Below are positions 13,449 to 25,043 of a stretch of DNA of 58,438 nucleotides, in pieces (position 1 is the first letter of the stretch; every line of letters starts with the position of its first letter). Made by a program: the position numbers and the translations under genes. The notes below the pieces were generated by a model that saw only the letters and a program-made list of their open reading frames with translations, searched no databases and was not told the origin of the DNA. Source of the stretch: Pholiota molesta (lineage: Eukaryota > Basidiomycota > Agaricomycetes > Agaricales > Strophariaceae); NCBI GenBank assembly GCA_014925825.1, contig JACGCK010000255.1:1-58438 (forward strand), read 5' to 3'.

Positions 13449-13620
13449 TTGCGAAAAGTGGCACTCTTGATTTATAAGTCAGTCATATTAAAATTTGGCG
13501 GAGTCATTGCCGTATGTGGTGTTATTTGGATGGGAGGCTCCTCGCGGAGCTTGAAGTTGCGTTGAGTTGGTCGTCGTCGCTGAGTCGGCGTCCCTTCCGT
13601 CATCTCTTAGACGCCCCACT

Positions 13621-15810
13621 ATGCCTTTCGGTCTCACTATTGGCACAGAGCGTGCTATCGCGCTCCAAGTAGGTTCATCTTCCTTTTATTTTGCATCGTA
13701 TGCTGATTCTGTTCCAGCAATCCATTCAGGATGAACTTACGAAACGAGGATACAGCCCGGATGCTGGTGCGTACGTTTTTACTTGTTCGGAGCGGCTCTC
13801 TTATCGTTTCTTTTGAAGATCCTGTCATGGCAGAGTACATTACCATCATGGTCATCAACAACAAAACTTCTGGTGAGTCGTATTGCCATCTTTCGTTCAA
13901 CCATTCGCTGACAGTACAACCCTAGCTCAAATTACGAGCGAACTCGAAGACTGTATGCTCCTCTAACACCTTTATCTCAAATATTTGCTAATCTTAATCT
14001 GTCCCCAGTAATTGGCTCAGACTTCAGTACGCTTTTTGTAGCCACTAATATCTTGTTCTTTGCCCTGACTCATTTTCCAGATTCTTCCTTTACGGACTGG
14101 CTCTTTGTAGAAGCAGCGAAAGGCGCCTCGGAACCAGATGCAATATCTCAGTCTCCTCCGCCAAAGTCTGACCAACCTGCGGATCCGGGCCCGTCGAAGA
14201 GCATACCAACCTACACCAGTGATTTGTCACGAGCCGCACCACGGAATGGCATATATCAGCAAGCTCTATCGCAAGCCCTCCCGTCAAGTTCCAATTCTGC
14301 CCAAAAGCGTAGCGCTTCAGCGCGTTCTCCTTCACCCACTCACCCCAACAAATCGCGAAGAACCGATCTACCCACTGGTCCACGGGCCATGTACCGCGAT
14401 GGCCCCGCCCCCAACGGAAATCCCCAGCCTAATCCCCGGAGTCTGTTAGATCGTGTAGGGGGCCCTGCTAATCGTGGACCAAAGAACTTTCAACGAGACG
14501 AAATTCAAGCTCGCATCGACAACATTGTTGGCAACTCTCCTGAAATGAACAACATGATGATGCAGGCTAACTTCCCAGGAATGGGCATGGATATGAACGC
14601 CGCTATGGCTAACATGGCCAATCCAATAATGCTGCAAGAGATGATGATGAATCAAATGGCGCTCATGGCGCAAATGGCATCGTCGATGGGTATCATTAAT
14701 CCAGCTACTGGTCAGTTTGGAGGACAAGGATTCCCTATGCAAGGAGTTATGCCCAATGACATGGGTATGTTTCCAAATGTGATGAACAACGCTTTCCCTC
14801 AACAGCAAGGTCCTGGCAGCAACGCACCTGGGAGAGGGCGTGGTGGAGCACAGAGAGGTGGACGAGGCACAGGCAGAGGTAGAGGAGGATCTACTGCTGG
14901 TGGGCCTACTCCTCAAGCCGCTATTGGGAGACTCACGAATGGACCGGACGCATCCGCAGACAATGCTCCTGCACCCATTGCAGCTCCCATCCCGATAACC
15001 CCTGTACCACTGACTACAGCACCATCAGCCGATTCTCGTGCAGCTGCGCCTGTTACACAAGTTCAGCCGTCTTACGCCGTACCTGAGCGCCCGCAATCAC
15101 CCACTCTCTGCAAGTTTGCATTGAAATGCACTAATGCCCACTGTCGATACTCTCACCCCTCGCCCGTCGCCACCGCAGAAAGCGGAATTGTCCTCAGCAA
15201 TGAAGCATGCGAGAAGGGGAAGAACTGCAAAGATAAGGATTGCATAAAGGCGCACGTCAGTCCTGCCGCCCTCAATCCTCAAGGTACCGTCCATCCCTTT
15301 TATAATTTATCCGATATTAAACGACTTACTTCCACAGCGGAACAAGCACCACCGAGCGCTGTCGCCGCAGTTGCCCCTCAAACACATCATATCCCTGTTC
15401 CATGTCGGTTTGGAGCCGCTTGCACTCGCCCTGGGTGCACCTTCAGCCACCCTCAGCGCCCATCTCACTTCGCGACGCAATGTCGTTTCGGCGCGAGCTG
15501 TACACGCGCACAATGCCCGTTCCAGCACCCTGAGGGCCGCGTGCTCCCCACCTCGTTCCACCGCGGCTTGTCGACGACCGGCCCCATCGTCAACGTGCCG
15601 ACGCCCGAAACAGGATCGATGGGTACGAGCCAGAACAGGAGTATGACTTTCAACAACCCGAATCCGTCGGTGAAGGAGAAGCTGGAGAAGCAGATGAAGG
15701 AGATCCAGGAGAAGAAGAGCGAGGCGGAGAAGGCTGTGAAGGATGCGGAGGCAGCTGCGGCGGCGACAAACAAGAAGGCCGACTCGAAGCCTGTTTCGAT
15801 CGCTGCGTAA
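13621..15810 (+). CDS. NAB2: NAB2-like nuclear poly(A)-RNA-binding protein
   Basis: Binds poly(A) tails and controls mRNA export and tail length in the Nab2/ZC3H14 family. Exons: 13621-13668, 13718-13766, 13819-13872, 13926-13952, 14009-14026, 14081-15283, 15338-15810. The joined frame is intact at 623 aa. Residues 1-80 form the PWI-like N-terminal domain (GTERAIALQQSIQDEL, EYITIMVINNKTSAQI, TDWLF). Next come an NLS-like stretch (KRSASARSPSP, NKSRR), a Met-rich segment, an RGG box (GRGRGGAQRGGRGTGRGRGG) and four CCCH fingers (LCKFALKCTNAHCRYSH, ACEKGKNCKDKDCIKAH, PCRFGAACTRPGCTFSH, QCRFGASCTRAQCPFQH). A charged coiled coil ends the protein. The 54-nt intron 15284-15337 has good splice sites but is a multiple of three without a stop, so it could also be retained. 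Confidence 0.92.
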
Positions 15811-16606
15811 AGACGAACGATGATATTCAGCCGGCCACTGGACGCTCATGCACGATGTTTCCGATTCGTCAGCTCCCTTTCGAACAGCCATCCAAGATAC
15901 CGAACAAGATCATCGTCGACATCTTCCTCGCATTTTTTATATGCATTCGAAAAGGAGCGGCTCACAACATAAATACCGCGCAGCCATCCCATGTCAACTG
16001 TGTTGTACCAACTTTTTCTTTTTCTTTGTTTATATCGCCTCACCAAACCCATTCCATATTGTGATTTTATTTACATCGCTACATCTTCTGTGCTTCTCTC
16101 TTTCTCTCTCGTCTCCATAATTAACTGGACTGCTTATATAGTAGTATACTTATAGTACTACCGTCGCCGCATCCATAAAAAAAATGGATGACGGACGGCG
16201 GAGGAGGAGAAATACACATGCCAGCATTTGTTCGATGCCCTACTACCACAAAGATTGGTTAGGGCATCCAATCTCCCCTCTAATTTGTGCGCTGTGTGAT
16301 GAGCATTTATCTTCTGGAATTCTCCAAGACTCTCTTTGCTTCCAATGGATGGACTAGTTGTCGGCTGATATATTATGATTTAGATATATACAAGATAGCT
16401 CTGGCGACCTGGCCGGAGCTCTACAGATATTACTGACTAGATACAAAATAATAACAAAACATGGAGCTAGTACACTTAAACTTTTGTACACGGTACTGCA
16501 GTGCAAAGCTGAAAGAGATTTTTTTGGAAGGAGTGTGAGGGTGAGTACAACAATGTAACACCGGGTATAGTTTTGGAATTATAGGAGCATTTTTCGAGGC
16601 AGTCCA
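15811..16606. other. Convergent 3' intergenic region
   Basis: This is the shared downstream region of NAB2 (plus) and the AAA ATPase gene (minus). It is T-rich after 15990. It carries two short inverted repeats at 16141-16200 and otherwise nothing I can name. Confidence 0.5.
16141..16189. repeat. Short inverted repeats / possible hairpins
   Basis: GTAGTA at 16141 pairs with TACTAC ending at 16161. ATCCA at 16171 pairs with TGGAT at 16185 around an A-rich loop, with GC-rich flanks that could extend the stem imperfectly. Possible 3'-end structure; no function is shown. Confidence 0.4.
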
Positions 16607-19430
16607 TTAATCGCTGTCGAGCGTCGCTAACAATTCTTCACCACGCTTGTCGACAGCCAGTCGGACCATGTCGCCTTTACCAAGGTCTTTAAACTGGAGA
16701 AGATAGGCAGAATTTGATTAGCAAAAACACTTTCAAGCAGAGTGTATATGGAAGAGTTACAGTTAGCTCCCGAGTCCTGTGTAAGCTCTCGATTTCGTCG
16801 ATTCTATCCCTGACGCCTTGCAGGAGTTCGTCGAAGCCCTCTTCGCTTGTGACTTCTTTGGCTGCGTGTAGAATGAGGTTCGAGTCTGGTCGTACATTAT
16901 GGTCGATCTGAATAACGACGTCAGTGATGAGACGAGAGGGCAAGGAAGGTGATTCTGAAGAGAGCGAAACCCACGTCGATAGCGATGATGTTCAGCCGAT
17001 CAAGTTCTTGGGGAACGAAATGAGGAAGGTGCAAGGCGAATGCAAGTTATACCGAAACATACCCTCCATAAAGTCGGCACGCGTCATAACTTGTCGACAC
17101 ATATACTATTGCGATGTCAGATTTCACTCAGACGTTTTTATCCATGATCATCCGATAATCATACGCACCCATGAAAGCGAAGGCAATGGGAGATCGTCAT
17201 CCGGGCTCCCACCTGAAGCCACATGCTTCTTCATCTGCTCTTCGCGCATCTTGACGAATTCTTGAAGCAAGAGCCAAGAACACGAGCTCCATTTTTGCTG
17301 GTAAGATTTTTATGTTCAGGTTCAGAACTATGAGTCGGCGTTTTTTGAAAGAACAGACCTCGTCCATGACATCGTCGTCGCAGTCAGGAATCAAACCTAC
17401 CGCATAAGATCGGTATAAGAAAGTTTTCTTTCATGGTTATTATAGAAAGCTGAGTATATGCGTACCTATTTGACTGAGAAGCCATCCTTTCTCGACGTTC
17501 ATGAGGTGTTTCGCCATTGAGACTGGATCCTTTGCTTTTGACACCTAGAAATCAAGCTAAGCAGCAGCCAACGAGCAGCCTATGGTCTTGAATGCAACTA
17601 GCCTTGTTCAAATATGCTAGGCGACCACCAACAATAGAAACAGCTTCCTCAACCTCTTCAGGGGCAATGGGTTGTCGGTTTGCGAGGTGCCGAATGTGCT
17701 TCAAGGTTTGCAACGATTCTTGGGGTTTGAGATCGTAGATCGATAATACCTATGGCGATGAAAGGACATGTTTTATTATTTTACGCGCATGAATATGACA
17801 GGGCGAGAACTTACGTGCATGCGGCTTGCATTTTTTCCTGGAATGAGGAGCTTGTTAGTCGGATGCTCATATAGAAGTGGTGATATATTTATATTTACTC
17901 AGAACATTGAACGGCCAGAAATCGTCACTTCAGGCCAAAGATACTAGGTTGAGTACGTCTTCCATAGCAAGAAGGAAAGAGGTTGCGTACGAAGTAAATA
18001 CAACAGTCAAGACACCTAACGTATGGATCCACCAGATCAGCGAGAGTGATCCAGAGAAACAAAGCGAAAAAGGACGTACCGCCAGCAGCCCATGATTCTG
18101 CTTTTTGTTGAAGTTGGAGAAGCATATTCCTGCCTTCATCGTTGTTCTGGAAGAAATGGACATTGTTAATGACGAGAACGAGCGGCTTCCCGCGTCTTTG
18201 GCGCAGCGAAGAGCGACTTTTTCGAGTTTGTTTAACGCTGCAGTGCGATGTCAGTAACATCAATTGTAATCTAGCAAACGACTGGCTTACCTCGTTCAAC
18301 ATCTAGAGCAGGTCCTCCTGTTGATTCCAAAATATTAGAAATGGCATAAATGCTCCTGAAGCGAGTGAATGATAACCTTCTCTTGGATCCCGCCGTTGGA
18401 ATAAACCGGTCTGTGTATCTTCGTTGAATTCAAAGTTCAGGGCTTTTCCAAGACGCAATCTGAAGACTTCCAAGTCGGGATGGGCGTCGCACATTGATAC
18501 ACCCTCTGCATCGCAAGCAGCCATGGACTTGAATATCATCGTGCCCTTACCGGCTCCCTAGATGCAGTGTCAGCTCGCCTCATTGTTCCAAGGCATTTGT
18601 GGGCTCGTACCTTTGGGCCTAGAAGCATGAAATAATGCCCAACCTCTTCACCCCAGATAATCTGGTCTATTGTCGTCTGCTCGTGTCGCCGTATATCTAC
18701 TGGGATGTCCTCTGCGATGATTGCATCGTGACTGTATCGTCTGGTTTTGCTTTTCGACGCGTGTGTGATTTCGCGAGTTCGAGTGCGGGATCATAGCCTG
18801 CTGCAAAGGCATCTTCAATCTGTTATGCGCGTACAAGTACGCATTTAGATATTTTAAGAAAGATGCTAGAAGCGAAATTAAATACTTTGACAGACCTTGT
18901 CAAGTACATTCTTCTTGTACCATTTAACATAAGCTATGCCCCCAACAAAGACTGGATAATACAAAGACGCGTAGCTGTTGATCGACTGCTTCAACTGAAA
19001 GTTACAAACACTCACCTGCAGCAAGACCCATTGCGGTCGTTAATATGGCGTCTAGAACAGGAGAGTTGGTGAAGGTAAATCCGTTGGCGAAGCAGATGGA
19101 CCTCCACCTGGAGGGTTGAACGGCATGCTAATCTGCGCGCTGCCCTCGTGTACCTCATGTCGGGCATGTGGAAGTTCTGGAGCAGGTGCAGCTGTACGAG
19201 GTTTCGGCTGTACTGGCGCTGGACTAGGAGAAGGTGGCTTCTTGGTCGGCGAAGTGCGCCCTGGCTGATGTCCGGTTGGCGGCGTGGTGTAACGGCGGCC
19301 ATGTGCACGAACTCCGATCACCAATGGTGACCATGAAGACCGCGGAAGCAAAGGATCCTCGATGCGAATAAGCGGTGAGCCTGGAGAGCGGAGGAGACCG
19401 CACGCGCAAGGCAGAAAGAGCGGCGCTCAT
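16607..19430 (-). CDS. Membrane-anchored AAA ATPase, likely mitochondrial
   Basis: Seventeen exons; in coding order 19016-19430, 18896-18951, 18611-18819, 18377-18557, 18291-18317, 18080-18237, 17991-18015, 17899-17927, 17815-17837, 17603-17749, 17466-17544, 17359-17396, 17169-17297, 17063-17105, 16975-17006, 16761-16907, 16607-16693. The N terminus is Arg/Ser-rich like a mitochondrial presequence, followed by a Pro-rich linker and a membrane segment (AILTTAMGLAAVFVGGIAYV). The P-loop reads GPKGAGKGT, split by an intron, and a Walker-B-like strand reads LVLVINNVHFF. DDFWPFNVLRKNASRMHVLS follows. The rest is helical, like fungal AAA proteins with a C-terminal winged helix. The intron 17545-17602 starts with GC. 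Five single bases are missing (near 19405, 19348, 19090, 18755, 18217); with them the length is 609 aa. The molecular role is unknown to me. Confidence 0.8.
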
Positions 19431-20355
19431 GGTTGGTGCAGACAACGGAGACTATGCGTGGAACTTGTTGCGGAATTCTTGGCGTCATGCAGGGCAGATT
19501 AGTCCGTGCCACTCGCTCTCCTCTTAACCATTCCACACATGCGACACGTATGCTACAGAGTCCTTGTAGAGTGAGCATACATTAGGTCCAGCAGTAGCTG
19601 CCACACTGGCCACAGCGGAGAGCTAATTCGGGTCAGAAGGTTGCGCCCATCAACTTGCCTTGCTCTTTACTTCTTACACTCTTTCTGTCCTGCGATACTT
19701 ACTCATAGATCGTCGTCGTCTAGCTCCCAGACTTCAGCATCCAACGTCAATTTTGAGTAGAACCCATCAACAACGAGAGTCAGATAGCCAGTGAAAGCAA
19801 ACAAAATTTGGTGGTATTTTCGCTAATCGTTGTACTCACTCATCTTGAGCAGTAGACTAATCATTCTTTCAAACCCTCTTAGAACGATGACACGTCTGCA
19901 ATCTCTCGGTTCTCTAATGAAGTCCTGGCCTTTTCTTTACTGAGGCTGTCTTATCGAAAAGCAACAAAGATTACGCGAAGATGCAGGACACGCCGGCAAT
20001 GCGACCTCCGTCCAACGGCGGTCTACATATCTCATGTCTGTCAGCGATGGCGAGCCATTTCTTTGGATCTTTCTGTCCTCTGGAAAACCTTCTACTTCTC
20101 CTGTAATCCTGACTCTGCCCCGCGAACTGTTATTGCTCGATTCCAGCCTTATATGGAGAGGTCTGGTATCCAACTACTAGATCTTTGGTTTGACCTTGCC
20201 TCAGTACTCACCACTCATCAGGTCTAGTATCCAGCGAAGATGAAATTCTATACAAAGATTATGCAAGAGAATACGTACAATGAAAGCAAAGAAACCATTA
20301 CTTATAATCAAGCATATATTGCATTACGAAATGGGTCGGAAAGTAGAGCCACTGG
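19431..20355. other. Intergenic, possible gene relic
   Basis: No complete gene. The plus strand near 19900-20170 has a weakly F-box-protein-like stretch without a continuous frame, so it may be a relic. Otherwise this is the promoter side of the AAA gene and the 3' side of the UPF0029 gene. Confidence 0.4.
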
Positions 20356-21177
20356 TCATGATGGGTTCGACTTCTTAGCGATGAGAGCTTTCACGCTCTT
20401 AATCGAATTCTCTCTAGCTTGTATTAAGCGTTTTGCCTTGGCTACGTCCAAGTCCTTATAGTCCGGTTTCTTCACATCTCGTTGCGACGATGATGCTCTA
20501 GAGTTAGAATCTCCTGTCAGAGAAGACGAGGGTCCTGCGTCCTGCGAAGATATTGGGGTCAAGGCAGCGAGCTCTGAGCGATGCTGAGCCAACAAATCGT
20601 CTAGCGTTTGTAGGATGCTGATACAATCGCGTAATTCTTCAGATTGCTTGAAGGTTTTGCACACTTCTGCCGCACATGTTTCGATATGAGCAAAACGAGC
20701 GGGACCTAGCATCGTGCCGCCATACCTTCAACAAGCATAAGTAGGCAAGAACATTACATAGAAAGAGACGCACCAGCGACTGACGATCACCACTGCGTCG
20801 ATAACACCCATATTTTGCATAACCTTCAGAACCTTACCACCCGCCCAGCTCTCGCCATCGTCTTTGCTCCCCTGCACGAGCTCAAAGTCGTCCGGACCCT
20901 CCAACCCAGTCCGGCCTGCCTTTAGGGTCATACATCGCCACGCAGAAATTTCATGCGTGGCTTTCTTTGCACGATGTACTGTATGCTTGAGGTGCAAGAA
21001 GCGCGCTTTCGCTGCCTCGGGAGTGCTGGCGTGGTAGATGTTCGCTACGAAGATTGAGCCACGATCGCGAATCTCTTGAGATGTAGCAACAGGCTCGGGT
21101 TGGGGACGCTTGGAGGTGACGAACGCGTCAAGACTGCCATCGAGTTCTTGCGATAGAAATATTTCAGACCGGGACAT
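20356..21177 (-). CDS. UPF0029 / IMPACT-domain protein
   Basis: The domain is shared with yeast Yih1 and mammalian IMPACT, which curb Gcn2 through Gcn1. In coding order the exons are 20774-21177 and 20356-20725, with a 48-nt GT-AG intron splitting the Trp codon of SRWYGGTMLG. The frame is intact at 257 aa. The UPF0029 core is clear: RDRGSIFVANIYHA, HRAKKATHEISAWR, DDGESWAGGKVLKVM, VVIVSRWYGGTMLGPARFAH. A helical tail with a Ser-rich patch and a Lys-rich end follows. There is no N-terminal RWD domain, unlike Yih1/IMPACT, so a role in Gcn1 binding is not assured. The ATG at 21177 gives MSRSE and is the first good in-frame start. It faces RPL33 across 216 bp. Confidence 0.87.
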
Positions 21178-21393
21178 GATAGTGGGGAATATACACAAGG
21201 CTGTGGCCTTGCGCCATGGGCGTTAGGGCGTATGTAAACGAGTGCGGGGAAAGCTTGGGGAAGCATTGCACCAATAGACATTTGGTGTTGTTTGTTTCTA
21301 AAGCCCTTGGATCAACGCCGCTCACTGTTTTGGTATCACCAAAAGCTACCCCCTCAAGATTGTCAACGACGCCGGCACACCTCAAGACCGAAA
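21178..21393. promoter_or_regulatory. Shared divergent promoter (UPF0029 gene / RPL33)
   Basis: Only 216 bp separate the start codons of the minus-strand UPF0029 gene and the plus-strand ribosomal protein gene, so both promoters must lie here or overlap the 5' ends. I see no sure TATA box or named factor site. Confidence 0.6.
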
Positions 21394-22087
21394 ATGGGCT
21401 CAACTAGGTGAGTTATGCACCTCTGAGGGCTGGGGAATGGTCTGGACAAATTCTCGTATGCTGGAAGTGGGCGGAAGAGGATGGATGGCTTGGAGGAACT
21501 CTGGATGACGGACTACCGACTCACTGCGAACCGATGCTCGACCGCCGCAAATCCTTCGCCTTCGCAAGAATTCAGTGGACAATGCGCTGACAGTGCCTTG
21601 AATTTGCAGATTGTACAGCAAAGGCCGTGTCTTGGGCCACAAGCGTGCTAAGCGCAACACCCGCCCCAACACTTCGCTGATTCAGATCGAGGGTGTTGCT
21701 ACAAAGGAGGATGCGCAATTCTACCTCGGAAAGGTGCGTTGAGCATGGAGTTCCGTTTGGGACTGGACCTTATGGGAAATGGGAAATATTAGCGTGTTGC
21801 CTTCGTTTACAAGGCCAAGCGGGAGATCCAGGGCTCAAAGGTTCGCGTTATCTGGGGGTGAGTGCTGTCGTTATTTCTTCATAGATTCGTGAATTAAATC
21901 TTATGTCTTCGAAGACGTGTCACCCGGCCACACGGATCTTCAGGTGTTGTCAAATCAAAATTCCGAAGCAACCTACCTCCCCGCGCATTCGGTGCCAGCG
22001 TCCGCGTCGTGCGTCCTCATTGTTCAGTCTGTTTCGCTGGATGTGCTGATTTTTGGGTTACAGATGCTCTACCCCTCGACAATCTGA
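21394..22087 (+). CDS. RPL33: 60S ribosomal protein L33 (eL33)
   Basis: Structural protein of the large ribosomal subunit. Exons: 21394-21407, 21610-21733, 21793-21857, 21915-22008, 22064-22087. All introns are GT-AG and the joined frame is intact at 106 aa, the usual eL33 length. Conserved blocks are [83 protein letters not shown]. The first exon holds only 14 nt (ATGGGCTCAACTAG). Intron 1 is about 200 nt against 57-60 nt for the others, as is common for the first intron of ribosomal protein genes. This is one of the few genes here with no frame break. Confidence 0.97.
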
Positions 22088-22858
22088 TTTACCTTTGCAT
22101 ACACATGGCCTTCCCTTTTCCTATCATATGTTTCAATATGACATGTTTACATGCATCTCGGTGAATTCGAACAAAAACATTTCATGGTATTATTAGAGAG
22201 ACGCAATATCCGACGGAACCGAACTGGTCTGTATCCAGAATAGCCCTACATGCCCCCTACATTTCGCAAATGGAATATATGCTCGAGCCTCTTGGCTACT
22301 CAAGTCGCTCGCCGCTTTGGGGTGATTAAACAATGGGCACGACATTCTCCAGTTGCACAGGAAGCAAAGTCAGTATAGTGCCGCCGTGAAATCGAATTCT
22401 GCGAACCCATCAACGCAATTGACATTGCACGAGGACTAAATTTTAGATAAACTTGGTCTTGATGCATCCGGAATCCGGACTGTAGTATCTATGTTTCCGA
22501 ACAATCCACCTCTGAGAACTTAGAAGCCCTTATGAGCATAAAACGTCTAAGTCTGAGGCAACCATATTTATGAGCTGGAAAGGCTGCCTTGTCCATCTTG
22601 CTTGATTTTCACGTTGAATTCAAGTCGAACTACACCGTATATGTATGCCTCCTAATAATTTGTCTGGAGTCTGGACAGGACTGAGGACTCCCCTGGACTC
22701 CCGCGCGGTCAGGTGGGCGGGATCCTGGCGAGATCATGAAGCGCCGCCGGCAATAGAAAGCCTCCACATCCGGATCTTCCTCAACGCTCACCAAAACCGT
22801 CAAATACATATAAGTCAGCTCACTCCCACTTTCCCTCTTGCTCCCAACCATCTTCGAA
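22088..22858. other. Intergenic: RPL33 3' side and GCDH promoter
   Basis: No gene seen. The last 200 bp are more GC-rich and probably hold the glutaryl-CoA dehydrogenase promoter. Confidence 0.5.
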
Positions 22859-24912
22859 ATGCTTAATCTTTCCCGCCAGCAATCGTCATGCTTGATCCGG
22901 GCGGCCGCGCAAGCGTCCGCGTCAGGCCAAGCAGCCAGTCTGTATGCTCCGTTCAGCCGACGCGCTGCATCTGGTATGTTCAAGCAACTCTCTTCCTGTA
23001 TGCGCTCTCCTGATCTGCTATGCGGTTATCAGGCTTTGCGAAGTTTAACTGGGAGGCAAGTACAACGAGAAACCTCCGTATGTTTATAATTAAAGTGCAG
23101 GCTGTATAGGACCCCCTGAATCTGGAATCACAATTAACGGATGAAGAGATTGCCATTAGGTTCGATTTGATTCAAATCTTTGTTCTTTTTGGCTTTCTAA
23201 CATAACGCAGAGACACTGCTCGCGCATATTGTCAGGTTCGCCTTGAATTTTACTGGAAGCGATTCATTGGTTGTAATGGGATTATCTGCAATTAGGAGAA
23301 CCTGATGCCTCGCGTGCTTCACGGATGGCGAACTGAAGGTATGCTTGCATGGACTCCATAAATCAAATACGGCCTCATTTCCTATCTCGTCGTCTAGAAT
23401 TCAACCATGACATCCTCCCGGAGATGGGAAAACTGGGTCTGCTGGGACCTACTATTGAAGGATACGGCTGCGCTGGAGTCAGCAATGTGGCCTATGGGCT
23501 TATTGCACGAGAAATTGAACGGTCAGCCATTCCTTCATTCCTTATCTTTTTCTGAAGGCTCATCTCCTAATAGTGTTGATTCAGGATATCGGTCGACTGC
23601 CTCTGTTCAATCATCCCTGGTTATGCACCCTATAAATGAGTTCGGAACGGATGCACAGAAGGAGAAATATCTTCCTCGACTAGGTCCGTGTCCTCTACTC
23701 CATATAAGCGCAAAGAGAGCTAACCAGCATGCATAGCTAAGGGAGAACTTGTTGGAGCATTCGTAAGTTGAATGATCAAGCCATAAAACTACTTCCTTAA
23801 CACCTCTTTTAGGGTCTTACTGAACCAAACCATGGCTCGGATCCTGCAGGAATGGAAACACTGCTGAAGAAGTAGATGGTGGCTTTGTCCTCAACGGAAG
23901 CAAGACTTGGATTTCCAATGCGCCAGTAGCGTAAATCCTTCTCATTTTAAACACAATTGCACTCTGCTAATATTTTGGATACCAGAGACGTGTTCATCGT
24001 GTGGGCTAACTGCAAGTGGGACAAACGTATCCGCGGATTCATCCTTGAGAAGGTTAGGACAATTCAATGATTGGACTCTCCTTCACGTATTGACTGTCAC
24101 TGAAGGGTATGAAAGGCCTGACCGCCCCACCTATCAAAAACAAGCTCGCTCTCGCGCTTCTCTCACCGGGTCTATTTTCATGGATTCCGTCCGCGTTGGA
24201 CATGACGCTCTCCTTCCCAAGACCAAAGGCCTTGGTTCTCCCTTCTCATGCTTAACTCTGCCAGGCACGATACCATTATTCCCTGAACTCATTCTTCCAC
24301 TAACTCGCTGTGTCTGTTAATCAGATACGGTATTTCGTGGGGTGTGATGGGCGCTCTTGAAGACTGCATCGACCGCACGCGCGCCTACGCCCTCGAGCGC
24401 CACCAGTTCAAGCGGCCCCTGGCGTCTTTCCAACTCGTGCAGAAGAAGCTCGTCGATGCGCAAACCGAGGTGGCGCTGGGGCTCCAGGCGTCACTGCAGG
24501 TGGGCAGGCTCAAGGATGCGGGCAAGCTCGCGCCGGAGATGATCAGCATGATCAAGCGCAATAATTGCGGTAAGGCGCTGCAGCAGTCGCGTATTGTTTT
24601 GGATATTTTGGGCGGTAATGCTTGTGCCGATGAGTATGTTATCTACCTATGTTTCTTCTATGTGCTTCATGTGACTCTCTTTAGGTACCATGTTGGACGG
24701 CATGTCGCAAACTTGCAAGTGACCAACACCTATGAAGGTATGTATCATTTCTATCACTTCTTTCAAAATAATAACCATATGCTCTACCTTTTCAGGAACA
24801 AATGTAAGCACCTATGAACATTGCGAGGAGCGTTTACTAACCAGTCTACTAGGACATCCATGCCCTCATATTGGGCAAGGCAATGACCGATATTCCTGCT
24901 TTCGCTAATTGA
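22859..24912 (+). CDS. GCDH: Glutaryl-CoA dehydrogenase, mitochondrial
   Basis: FAD enzyme of the mitochondrial matrix that oxidises and decarboxylates glutaryl-CoA to crotonyl-CoA in lysine and tryptophan breakdown. Fifteen exons: 22859-22973, 23033-23055, 23110-23159, 23211-23235, 23296-23338, 23398-23521, 23574-23683, 23737-23762, 23813-23930, 23986-24052, 24106-24264, 24325-24633, 24685-24737, 24796-24803, 24853-24912. The N terminus is rich in Arg, Ala and Ser with no acid residues, as in a mitochondrial presequence. Family blocks include [103 protein letters not shown]. Exon 14 is 8 nt. Introns 23056-23109 and 24265-24324 start with GC. One base is missing near 23859, 24152 and 24253; with these the protein is 430 aa. 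Confidence 0.93.
24796..24803 (+). other. 8-nt microexon of GCDH
   Basis: TTTTCAG precedes and GTAAGC follows the 8 bases GAACAAAT. They complete the Gly codon opened in exon 13 and encode Thr-Asn, giving YEGTNDIHA, where the family has TYEGT-DIHA. Skipping the exon would shift the frame. Confidence 0.88.
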
Positions 24913-25043
24913 GTAAATTACAAGCGTCAGGACATACCGCATGCAAAATCTCATTTGTATATCTATTACATAGCCTTTTTCCGGATCGTACAAGTATGGA
25001 TAGGGAAAGGAAACAAAATACAGAGAAAAGACAAAATGTACAG

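Noticed and set aside
19890..20170. F-box-like text on the plus strand
   Set aside because: No continuous frame and no clear LP-x-E core. At most a relic.
8447..24253. Programmed ribosomal frameshifting in cyclin, AAA ATPase and GCDH
   Set aside because: There is no shared slippery heptamer or downstream structure, and unrelated housekeeping genes are all affected by one-base losses. Sequence error is simpler.
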